A stretch of 64,000 bases of DNA, taken from contig NC_088301.1 in the NCBI RefSeq assembly GCF_032854445.1, positions 52,255,187 to 52,319,186 of the forward strand, written 5' to 3'. Below the pieces are notes generated by a model that saw only the letters and a program-made list of their open reading frames with translations, ran no database searches and was not told the origin of the DNA. The position numbers were made by a program, and so were the translations under genes. The stretch's first letter is position 1. Each line of letters starts with the position of its first letter. This DNA comes from Liolophura sinensis. Its lineage: Eukaryota > Mollusca > Polyplacophora > Chitonida > Chitonidae. Positions 11,090 through 22,986 of the stretch are shown here, piece by piece.

Positions 11090-11777
11090 GTCTAGGAGCC
11101 GGGCGAGGTTTAATTAACATGCAAGGTACAAAAGGCTTGAGGTGAAGATGGTGTAGTACTACCCAGCCTTTACACAGAACAACCATTCTCACATTCCGGA
11201 AGTCTTGGGTGTGATAGGGGGCGTCCCCAGAAAAACCCCCAAAATTGGATTTAATTTACATGAAAGGTTTCATATCTATGCCAAATGATTATGGGCACCA
11301 CACTTAATCCAAATCTGCAAGGTGAGAATGGATTTTCTGGTGGAAAGATCACTTAAGAACGCCGCTAATTATCACTAATTAAGGTTTTAATCAACGGGAA
11401 AGCTAATTTCAACTTGCTGTATAATTTAGTTCAAGAGATATATAGCAATTTTAATTAGTTCCTGGCTTAATTAGTGACATTTGACCTATTCTTACGTGAC
11501 CTTTCCACCACAATTGTCATTCTTATTTTAGAGATTCTCAACCAAACAACCACCCTCTGCATTCCTGATTTGGTTCGATTCTTGTACCTTTCCTGTTAAT
11601 TAAAACCTTAATTAGTGATAATTAGCGGCGTTCTTAAGTGATCTTTCCACCAGAAAATCTATTCTTACCTTAGAGTTTGGGATAAAGTGTGGTGCCCATA
11701 ATCATTTGGCATAGATATGAAACTTGAACCTTTCATGTAAATTAAGTCCTATTTTGGGGATTTTCTGGTGGCGCCCC

Positions 11778-12512
11778 TGTTATGTGAACAACTGCCGTCA
11801 GCTTCTAAATTTAGCTTGCGACTGTTTACATATGCTGAGTTCAGGGCCTGCTGTCTGCCTCTGCCTTAGAATGTTCCAGAATACGCTCAGTTCGGGGCCT
11901 GTTTGTTTACAACAAGTGTTCAAGAATTTTCTTACTCTAGACAATTCCACCAGTCTATATAAGACCTACGGAAAGCAGGTCAAAAGAGAAGAAAGGAGAA
12001 TTATCGAGAGTTTTGGATGCTTTCGCTGTGTATTACTTTAGTAGGCCTTTTGTGCTAAATTTTGGTGTCTTTATAGCCTCTGGCTTTGTTATATCATATC
12101 TCCACCGAGCACCTGCTCAGCCTGAACTTGTATATTTAATTTGTGCTCTTGTGTAAACAGTGCTTATTAGTACACGGACCCTGTCTGTGGAATTTTGTGT
12201 ATATTTCGTCATACGCTCAGTTATACTGTGGATTTTCCCTCTTATTTGTGCATTTAGGCCTGTATGGTTTTCCGCATTGTGGAATATATGCGTGTGTTTG
12301 GACTTGACACCGTTGTACATGTAAGTACTTTAGTATTTGTATAGATACTGCTATCCTTTCTTGTTAAACTTAAGTACTTTAGTATTTGTAAAAGTCTTGT
12401 TATCTGTTCTTGTTAAACCTAATAAATTGTTGTAAAATAAAATCTGCTGGTTTTGATTACTTTTTTGTGCGGCTAAACTGTCTTTATAATACAGACAGTT
12501 TGGGTCGTAACA
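11778..12512 (+). mobile_element. Solo LTR, 735 bp, with 5-bp target duplication
   Basis: Begins TGTTATGTGAAC and ends GGGTCGTAACA, giving the TG...CA termini of LTRs. It is flanked by GCCCC at 11773-11777 and 12513-12517. A TATA-like 'tctatataaga' lies at about 11954-11964, and AATAAA-type signals at about 12420-12440, in promoter-to-polyA order on the plus strand. No gag-pol remains adjoin it, so it is a solo LTR left by recombination. A 735-bp length and 5-bp duplication fit Ty3/Gypsy or Bel/Pao; I cannot separate them. Confidence 0.88.
12322..12420. repeat. 49-bp tandem duplication inside the solo LTR
   Basis: 'taagtactttagtatttgta' starts at 12322 and again at 12371, each copy ending in 'cttgttaaac'. 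It lies just before the LTR polyadenylation signals. Confidence 0.8.
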
Positions 12513-12647
12513 GCCCCCTATCACACCCACGACCTCCGGAGTGTGAGAATGGTTGTTCTGTGTAAAGGCTTGGTAGTACTACACCATCTTCACCTCAAGC
12601 CTTTTGTACCTTGCATGTTAATTAAACCTCGCCCAGCTCCCAGACTA

Positions 12648-15600
12648 ATAGATTAGTCTAACACCTGAAATTAGTTTTAATAATCGGCATACCATTATTG
12701 TGAGAGAGCATGTAGTCAGGGGAATTAATCTAAAATTTTAATAGTTTGTTTGTTTTTCGTGTTGGGCTGAGAAAAAAAACCCGTAAAAATCGACTTATTC
12801 ATGTGGACGAGCAGACGTTGGTAATGTAATAGGTATTTTTTGATAGAAGAGCAGCAGTTATATATTGAATTCCATGTATCGGTACACAACACAAAAGCCT
12901 CGGCTCCAATACACCTTGCAGAAGGCCTATACATCTAGACTCTGTGTACTCAAATGCATTTAACCATTTGTTTAGCTTTTACAATTGATACTAGTAAAGG
13001 TCCTGCAACGTAATACATATTTTATCATATGTCTATGTTATGAAAGGAAATTGATTTATCTGTCAATAAATTATGACCCTTCTGTTTATTTCGAGTGTAA
13101 TTCATCTAATAAAAGATGATTTATTATTTGACAGGCGAGTATCAATAATGACGCACGCTTTAGATTCTTTACATAGTCAATTTTAACGCCGGGGGCCACG
13201 GTTTGCGCGTCATAAGCTAATTAAATGAATATTAGCGGTATTATCGCCGTTGACAAACGAGTCGTCTTTGCCATTCACGCGAGTATCTGCCTGTGGAGCA
13301 GGTTCCGACTGTATACGGTTACATCAGCCTGTAATTACTGCCGCAGATGATAAACCCGTCACCAGGCCGTCTAGCGTTGCTGTTATTGATACCTGGCAAA
13401 TTCATCTCACAGGGGAGATAACCCCACAAGATTTATAAACGCACTTCACAAATAACCCGTTGGAAGGCTTCTCTGTAATGCGACTGTAATTGGTTGTAAC
13501 GGAAATATGTCAGTATATGTTGAGATGATAAAAGGAAGACGGGCGATCATGGGCTGATGTCTTTGGATGTACGGTAGGTTGTGGTGCTATGTGGCATGGC
13601 AGTGTGGGGAGTTGTGGGAGGTGTGTGGTGGTGTGTTCCTGCAGACGACCGCCTGAGCGGGTAAGGGTATACCACCACCAATTGATACAGTCGTCCATGT
13701 TTGCCTGGGAAAACCCTTGCGTCTTCGATTCTTGGGCCACGACTGGGCAGATTGCCGGTCGGAATCGCCTCCGCGATGCCTGATTCACCCCAGTTCGCGT
13801 CGGGGATAACCGTCAGCTGGGGTAGCGTAATCCTATGATTTATGGTCGACAAGCTGTTGATATTTCATTCATAAAAAAACAGTTCTTGTTGGCATCATGG
13901 CTTATTTCTGTTGGAAATTGTATACCCTTGTGTCGTGTTAGTTGAATATATCAGTGGTGAAATTAGAGCCAAAAAAAAATTACTAGAGTTTGCATGCATA
14001 TATACAAAATGAAGCATTTTGTTTTGGTGGATTGTGTGCACGCTGAGCAGTTAACACCCGGCATGTGGTGAGCCGCTGGAAACCACATGCATCATGCTCT
14101 CTTGGTTAGCGGTGAGAGGACTTGATGTATGGTAACGGCATTCTGCTTTGTTAGGCCGCTGGATCTTCTATTTCTTTCCACTGGTACATCCTCTTAGGCT
14201 CACTATCTAAGCACGTCTCAACATTCACTGATATTTCTCCCTGGAGAAAACTGGCTGAGCTATAGAGAACACCCGTGGTCTGGTACAGATGATCTTTTAG
14301 TCAAGCGCGCGTGTGTAGAACATTCATAAGTGTATGTCTGTATGCAATGTAGTTCATTGGTTCCCTATTGACCTGCTCACCCGTCGAGTAGGAGACGCGC
14401 GGTTATTTGCATTATGTGCATGTAGAATTATTTATATTACCGTGACGTCTATTTACCTTAAGCCCTCTATCCTTACCCACTGTGTGCTGTTAGCTTTGTG
14501 AGCCGAAGTGCATGTACTATGCGTGCGTAAGACGATTCATCGAGTTGAAGATTAGCCTGTCCTTTGTGTGTACTGTATAGGCCTACACTCTGTTATTGCA
14601 ATACAAGGACTAAAATTACATGAAGAAAGACTGCTTTCATGTGACATGGTCATCTTGTACTTGGTCAATGGAATGTACCAAGCTCATTGGAGGATGTATT
14701 GTGAGGTTTGGCTCATATGAGAATCACGAACTTATTTAGATCTTATACATATGGGATATATATGTATGTGTGCCTGTGTGTTTGTGTGCTTATATAAAAT
14801 TTACAGCAGATATGTCGAATGAATTCGGCGGTTTCATCCATCATCGTGATTCCCGGGAACCAGTAGTGCACACATATAGTTGTATATGTGTTACATCTCT
14901 CCCATACAGGACCATTGTTCTTCTGTGCCTTTTGAACCATATGTCAAAAAGTTGCTGAGACACTAAGAGATATGAGAATGAGAGTGACAACACAGGACAT
15001 ATACATGTATAATATACATATGGGTTATATTAATTTACATGGGACGAACCTATGTATGTCTTGAATTTACTGCATTTAACGGAATATATAATTGTATCCA
15101 CTAATACCCTCAAAATAAAATAAAATTAAATGACAATATGTTGAAACATATTTATATTGAGTGCAGCTGTGGTGTCCGGATAATATACATGGAATACTTG
15201 AAGACTATTGAAAGAGAAACGATAATTCCACTGGGCATTCAAGAACATGCAGATCGTGTGTAACATAGACGTACATGCGGAATGGAAACAAGCTGAGTCT
15301 CTAACACGCTGTACATTACTCTATGAATTGGAGGAACTAATATCGTGCACAGTGTAGCACAATTTGATGGAATGTCGCTTATATAAATAAAGAGAAAATA
15401 TAATGGATAAAAAGTTCAAGGCGCCAGTGCAAAATTACATCAATAAAGAGTCAACTGGATTTTACGTTTATCGCACATAGTGCTATTTACTTATAGGCCA
15501 GAGGTGATGGACAATTAAATGACGCCTTTCTACCACAGCGGATTTAGTTATTTTCGCTTCATAAATTGTTAATATAACCTCTCGTTAGGGGACCCTGTCG

Positions 15601-18600
15601 TCTTTCCAGCGAATTGTCACGGACAAAGCGAACGAGTGGATACATATATTTTCCTATAAATCAATCGATCGCGTCCGAGTCCGTAATGATATTTATGTGT
15701 CTTCATATTAAATATTAAAGGCATCTACAGTAGTTCGCGTATGGTTCGTGTGGCTGCAAGACGTTCTGTGTATAAAGCAGTATTCCATGTGAGAAAAGAT
15801 ATCACCGTTACCGGGCATGGTTCAATTAGAGTTTTATCACTGGGATCACGTTCAGTCCTCTATACTTTAAGCAACGGCCATAATCGATTGATGTCCCCAT
15901 GCACATCTGCATGTTCTGTAGCCTGCACCCTGGGTAAATCCCCGGTTGACACGTAACCCGTAAATAGCCCACACGACATCAACGACTATATCCCCTTTGG
16001 GGGTACATAAGACAAAGCTATCGTCCATACACGCATGCGATTCCACTGGTCGAGTCATTTACATAAGCACAGCCACGTTCTTCACTGTGAACTAATTTAT
16101 ATATGGAAGCTTTTGACTGAAGGACACATGGTTAGCTTGTCTCACATAATGTACTTTTGTATATAGATGCGCATGTTAAGTAAGAGAAAAACCATGATCC
16201 ACCTTTGTGCTGAATGAAGCAATGTTTCCGGGAAACAACGTGTTGTTTGGCGAGTAATGGTTTCTTGAAAACGCGTGAGACGCCAAAACATGCCCACATA
16301 TGGAGGTGTAAGTTGATCATTCGCGTGATGCTGGACAATTTGTGACAGCTTTCCTTGTTCGCCTATTGCTGCACACCACACATTCCCAATCCGGAAACAA
16401 TTGGAGTGCTACTGAAGTATATGTCTTTTCAAATTAACTCTAATAAGATCGGCGTTATACGGCTGGGCGGATGGACCCTTCACACCTGAAATAAGTCTAA
16501 TAGGAATTGTATTGATTATACTGGCTTCGCTGTAGAGGATAGTCGTAAACTGCCGACTCACCGGCACTGTTCCTTCGTTTTTGCCTTGTTCTCCTGTGTA
16601 TCCGAAGAGATCCATTTTGCTTTATTGAAGTGATTATCTGCTTGGGCTTCGCTTCCTGTAGATTTGTATACGATTGTCTGATAAGCCTTAGCGAGAAAGC
16701 GTTGTATATTAATACCTTACCGCATGGTTCGCTTCGGAAGAGTTATGTCTTAGGATCACATTGTACGTAGTTAGTTAGTGTCTGTAGAGAGCTATAAAAT
16801 ATGTTCATTGGTTTTACCTGATCGTAAAGGAATTGTCGGACACGGTCGACTAACATACGTATAAAACTAATGATAATATACAAGCATTCATATGCCGTTC
16901 TATAGTTTACTATATTTCTGTTAATTAAACTTTTCTTTGTAGCAAGTTATATATGGTCACGTGTATAAATATATCCTTATAGGTGCTACAGTGAGATCAT
17001 TCAAATGAAGCGATTTCTTTGGATTTCGGGATTTTATTGTAACAATTTTCCAGTAATTTATTTTTAGCTTAGGATCAACAAACACTTAGACATCATTATA
17101 GTTTCTTGAGTTTTCTTGAAATCATTTTGCATATTCAGATTGAAATCGTTCGCCCATGAGACTTCAACGCCTGGATTGTGAATGACACAGTTGTTTATGG
17201 CCAAATCAGTAAATACAAATGTGTAAACAGCTGTTGTTACTGAAGTTGTCACATGGCTTGGATTTGTGATTTGTGATTTTTGCTCGTCACTTGATAAATA
17301 AATCCTTACATGATTCTGATAATGATTACCAAAAAATCCATTCAATGACATCCATAGTTAGAAAGAGCATTGCATATGATTACCCGTTAGGCCAAGTCTT
17401 GTTGTCGATGTTGTTGTCGACAGACATACCTTGAAGGTTTTGGTTTCCAATGATTAAATGGTCGTAATATTGTCGGGCGAGTTTGGCTCGCTATTTAGAA
17501 TTCATTGTTTCTGGCCTATGCATGCCCTTGCCTGGGAGTATAGGTTGTGATGGTTAGTAATTTGTATAAAAAGAAATGTTTATATTTTGGGCTGGATTGC
17601 TATCGGCTAAATGGGAATAAGCTCAATAGATTAGCGCTCCAAGGTTTCATCTGGTAGAAGCTTGGAATATTTTTGTTATCTGGCTGGATCCCGCCAATCT
17701 AACATTGCTAGATATGTGTGATTTCATTGGGTGTTCGGTACACAGTTTTAACTCACCACAGATCGCAGAAACTTGATACTAACAAGAATATTGCCTTAAG
17801 GCCAGTTGCTGTGTGTTGTTTTGAAGATGCTCGATAATGGCTTAGCCGTTGACAAGCAGGCATAAAGGCGTTGACGTCCCGTCGTTGTCACGACAATGGC
17901 TTACCGATCAATTACGCTCATGTGAAGGCCGCCTCAGATTAGACCTCACACGTCAGGTCAACCTGGCTGTTCGAAACAAGCCAGCGTGCGTATCCAGGCG
18001 TTGACATCCCGCTGTGTTTCCCCATGGTAACTGAACGTTAATTTAAGCAGTCAACATAATTTCAAATTAGTTAGCAATTATTTACACAAGCAATAGTCTT
18101 CCATCAGTATTGGGACGCACAGTATACATGGTATTCCACTGGGGTTCAATAATAATACATCCATGTATAATAGAGTAATTGGACGACGATAAGGGAGAAT
18201 AACTTTATGCACATTCATCGGTACATGTATTTACACTGACATCGGCAGAGAGCAGCCGTGAGATTGAACGTGTGTTAAGGCTGCTGTTGACCCGGGTTCA
18301 TGCAGTGAATGTTTAATCCCATGGTTGCAATGGCAATAAAGAAGCAAGAAAAATACGACTCCTCTAGATACTGCAAATAGTTCAGTTCTTTCAGAACGAT
18401 ATTTTGTATTCTGACAGCTTTATATTCAAATACATCGATTTAAAATCACATGTTATGACAACTTGTTCAATAAAGCCATGCCCATAATGTAAAATTACTG
18501 TAATCTTTGATTTTGTGGGTTATTCATGATGTGGTAAATTTTCGAGTTGAGATAAACAGGGAGGAGATATTTAGAGTGATGCTCATGCGCATAAGGTTAT

Positions 18601-20313
18601 GGTAAATATATAGATTCTCATTCGTCCTCCATTAAAATATGAAAAGCTTTCTACTTCCCCTATAGGCAGACATTGGTAGATGACATGTTGTGGTAGATGT
18701 GGTAATTTCGTACAGACCGAAGGAAATCTTCAAATGTGAAATGGATCAGATTAACAGATATTTTTGAATTTTCTTGGGAACGCCGCTCACAAAACGCCAA
18801 AATGAATTCTAACATTTTTGTATGAACAGACCCCAACATGTGACAATACCTTCTGATAGACATGCACAGATAGACCAATAATGACAAGACCATATGTGAA
18901 ATTTTGAACCTGAATCGTGCCCTAAGTTTGTACGTACATATAACTAATGCAAACGAAGAAAGCAGATTTTATGATTTGTCTTATACCGAAGAGCAAATGA
19001 CTGAGTAGGATTGGCATCGATAGGTGGAAGACAATAGGGTCATTTACGTCTGGTTTGGCTGTGGTACCAAACCCACATTCGAATGGCGTCCCGCTGATCT
19101 AGGTCATTCTGGAAGCAGGCCAGAGATTGAAGAGCTTCCAAGCTTATTTTGTTAAGGCGATCGATCCGGCGACAAAATGTTGCCTTTGGCATTTAATAGC
19201 ATGGTCATTTGAATCCTACTGTTCGCTAAAAGCTCTATCGTTTGATCAAAATCACGCCGATGACCCCTCGTTCAGCGCCTCAGGGTATATCCTCCACTGG
19301 GCTGCCAAGATAAACTACTCTCTGTGCAGTATTTGTCAGTATTTAGTAATGCAATTGGGTGATAATTACATAATGCTTTTAGTCTGACCGCTGTTAGTCC
19401 TATACATGTGATATACTCCCGACTGCCTTGTTTTACACAAAGCACAACTGTCACTGTTCAACTCAGGAAGATATTCTTCGTATGTGTATGGTAATGTACG
19501 TATTGTTTATCACTACATTTACCGGTTTATTGAAGAACAGATCGCCATCCTTGTAAAGGTGTTACTTTGATGGAAAAAATGAGAACTGGAGATCTGACCA
19601 TTGAACATGAGAGAATGGTGTTAAAAGCAGCTTTATCGTCACGGTTCTTTCAAATTTGCCATTCATCGATACCGCAAGTTATGGAAGTTTTACAATTTGG
19701 GCGATACATATTTATGTGTTGTAATATTCCAGCTCGTTGCAAGTGTATAGCTTTACTGTTGGAATGAAGCCGGTTTTAGCGGTATAGATTCCTCAAACGT
19801 TCCTCTGTTGGACCACACACTGTCACCGCATTATGTGCAGTGAGGTTTAGACGTGGATTTTTAATCCGATTCTATTTGTGTGGGGCGAATATTGACTTAT
19901 TTTCTACCTCACTTTGGCGTGTATAAGCCTTGCAGGGCTTTTTGGACAAACGTTCTTGCTGTTGGTTCGTATCTTGAGAAAATCTCGTTACTCTTGCTGA
20001 AACTTAAACAGATTACCACGACCCGTGGAATAATTATGACAATAATCATTTTTCTAAGGCTTTAGAATTTTCGTCTTTTATCATCAGTAGGCTTTTATTT
20101 AGATAAATCTTCTTTGTCACAGCGATTTCACTTAGCCAGATATGAAAGACCCAGGTATAATTGGATGAAAACCATGGCTAACCCAAAATTCCGAGGTTGT
20201 CTACCTTTTTTATTTCTTTTTTCTTTTTTGCGCTACGGCATTTTAGAAGATAACAGTTTATATAGGCTCGACGTCAAATGGCAGGACATAATTTTTTGGT
20301 TCTACCGTTTCAG
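12648..20313. other. Long gene-poor stretch
   Basis: I find no recognisable protein, RNA gene or clear mobile element over 7.6 kb. At 13190-13440 there is a higher-GC, non-repetitive patch with TAATTA and TAATGA words that could be regulatory, but this is only an impression. 'aggcgttgac[ag]tcccg' occurs twice (about 17868 and 17998). Frames up to about 100 codons (for example 13547-13852 minus, 17064-17351 minus) show no domain. Part of this could be promoter or 5'-UTR intron of the gene that follows. Confidence 0.45.
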
Positions 20314-20351
20314 GTCGTGTTGTGAAGAGCTATGTATCATCCTCCATCAGC

Positions 20352-21046
20352 ATGGCAGGAGATAGACTTCAGCCTGGAGCTCAACAAATCAGCGGTACAC
20401 AGTTGGATTTCTTGCGCACAGTCTACGAGATGCCGGCCCTCTACCAGCAATCTGTCATAGACGCGGCCATTTATCGCTATCGACAAATNNNNNNNNNNNN
20501 NNNNNNNNNNNNNNNNNNNNNNNNNNNNNNNNNNNNNNNNNNNNNNNNNNNNNNNNNNNNNNNNNNNNNNNNNNNNNNNNNNNNNNNNNNNNNNNNNNNN
20601 NNNNNNNNNNNNNNNNNNNNNNNNNNNNNNNNNNNNNNNNNNNNNNNNNNNNNNNNNNNNNNNNNNNNNNNNNNNNNNNNNNNNNNNNACTTTGACACGA
20701 GCATCCACCGCGGATTGCGACTCCACATGTTGACGAAACCAGGGATTTTTCAGCGAGACATCACACTGGGAAAGGGCACGTGCGATATATTGGACGAGGT
20801 GACTTCGGACGCTCACCCCGGTAACCCTATTACTAAATCCATAACTATGCAAGGCAAGAAGCAGTTTCAAGCGACTGTGACCTTTAAGAAGCAGGACGTC
20901 GAGAGGATAGACTTGGAGCTGGAATTACATGCTGGCGAGTTCGAAGAAAGGCCAATGTCGCTCCATCTTGGTCACTTGTTTAATTCAATTTTCAATGACC
21001 CGTCTGTTGCAGACAGTGACGCACACTGTTTCACCGCAAAGCATGT
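20352..21046 (+). CDS. Coding exon 1 (contains assembly gap)
   Basis: Start ATG to donor gtaagt at 21047; ends in phase 2 (codon GT|A). The reading frame is the same on both sides of the 200 N, which is compatible with continuous coding, but 200 is a common placeholder and an intron could hide inside. The exon may begin at 20314 if the upstream acceptor is used. Confidence 0.75.
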
Positions 21047-22955
21047 GTAAGTAACTCGGGTGTCAAATTGTGTGATGTCTATGACGCACTATGCATTTCT
21101 TCTTTCAGTTCCACTCACCACCTTTGTGGCAGCAATAGTATTTACACTCAACATCTAAAGTATTTCTCAACAAAAACGAAATGAGTAAAACTCATATGAA
21201 CGATTCAGATTATCTTCACACTATAAAGCAACATTGGCTGCAGTGAAGCAACAGCCCCGTACATTTTCATTCTGATTACAACCATATATAGCGGTGTTCA
21301 GGTTTAATACTGAATCTTTTCCTTCTAGTCCAAACCATAACGCTTATGATATGTACAAATGCCAAATAACTGACACCTGCGACAAATATTTAAAAACCTT
21401 CGATGGCTTTAAATGCATGTACATATGGCTACTTTGGATGTTCGTATGTATATGCTTGTCTGTCTTAGTCCTTGTACTGTAGGATATATGTATATCCTTA
21501 CAACGTCATTGTCTTGTATTTGAAGGCGACGTTACGATCTCCTCATGAACTCTCTAAATCGTGTACATGTAGCTATGAAACAACAACTCTGCATCTGTAC
21601 CATTTCGACTGTAATTTGCATTGATTTAAATGCCTTCAGAAACGGCACGAAATACCTGTATACCTATTGTATTACCTATTGTTGTGGTTTAAATGCCGGG
21701 AGATGTGAAATATGACCTACTTACTGTTTTGTGGGCCTTTTTTGCAGACTGACTCTTGGATCAGGAACGCCATTGTTTTCTTGTCGAGTGGTACAATGCG
21801 CCGAGCTTATGATGTCCACCATTCAGCTCCACTATAAAGACGACATGGTGGTTCTTGCTCATTTGGTGGGACATGATCAGTTACCTAGGAAACGGCAGGT
21901 AAAATCCTTTGTAAAGCTTTGTATGCATGTGTGTGTGTGTGGGGGGGGGGGGGGTACACTACCTGACATGCATTGTATTACATAATGTCAAAACATCTTG
22001 GAAGCATTGCTTTGGAAACGTCTATATTTTGACATAAAGTTTCCTTTACGCTTTGTTATTGGCAGTGATCGTTTGAATTTTCATATGGGATTTAGTTTAG
22101 CGTACTTGGTAAAGCGATCGGCAAGGAGCCATACCCTTAACAGATATCTAAAAAGACGTATATAACTTATGTAAATAAGGTAATTTTATCGATATTTATA
22201 TATAAATGTAAAGATATAAACCAATGTTACAGTATTTAGCTTATATGAAAAATGGCCGTTGTGCGGTCACACGTTGTAACAGATGAGCGTTTCAAGTAAT
22301 GCATCCACACACAATAAGGATAATACCATCCTCAACATCAACAACAATTAAATTTTACAATGAGTATAATATTCTTGTGAATAAATATGGCCATATAACA
22401 TCATAATAAGCCGATGCTATGGGGCGTATATGCATCATATTAAGTAAAATCATATGTTGGATATATGAACATTTATATGTTTGATTAACAGCACTATAGA
22501 CTGATATTATACATGATTTTGGATATTGATTTCATTTACTGTCATATAGAGCATTACATAAATAACATTTAAAATTGTTGACTGCTTCTCTTTCCATAAT
22601 TCTGTATCAATTTCTTTGTATACTTTATTAATTCCTTGCATGGTGGTTCACCGTGAACGTTATTTTTGAAATTGTTGCAATTATTATCCTAAACCGAGAT
22701 TGTTGTGAAGTCAAGATTGGCCAAATTTTGTTCGACCAAGGATGGCTCCTAACCAACGTCGGGACAGCACTTCCAAAAACCTTGTTTCAAAACCTTGTGC
22801 AGTTACCGGCCCTTGTCACATACATGTTGGGCATTACCGTACCATGGAATTTCTTGCGAACACGGCCTCCAGATCTAAATTTCCAGTTACAAAGGAGATT
22901 AATTGCGTCAAATCGTTGAAGCCCAAACATTGGCACCACAGACTACAGGGCTTTT

Positions 22956-22986
<31 letters not shown>

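Larger units (their letters stand above)
11090..12645. mobile_element. Foldback DNA transposon/MITE with about 310-bp terminal inverted repeats, split by a solo LTR
   Basis: The left arm starts GTCTAGGAGCCGGGCGAGG at 11090 and runs to about 11400. The right arm is its reverse complement in two pieces, about 11595-11777 and 12518-12645, ending ...CGCCCAGCTCCCAGAC. Both ends abut TA (11088-11089 and 12646-12647), a TA target duplication as in Tc1/mariner-type elements. Removing the inserted LTR and one GCCCC copy restores the pairing exactly across the junction ('gtgtgatagggggcg' on the left against the rejoined right arm). A loop of about 190 bp at 11401-11594 encodes nothing recognisable, so the element is non-autonomous. 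Superfamily is inferred only from the TA duplication. Confidence 0.85.

Noticed and set aside
13547-13852. 101-codon minus-strand frame
   Set aside because: Three frames are open over the same 300 bp in a GC-richer patch; no domain and no splice support.
18261-18330. Possible Pol III B box ('gacccgggttcatgcag')
   Set aside because: No A box at the right distance and no repeat relatives in the window.
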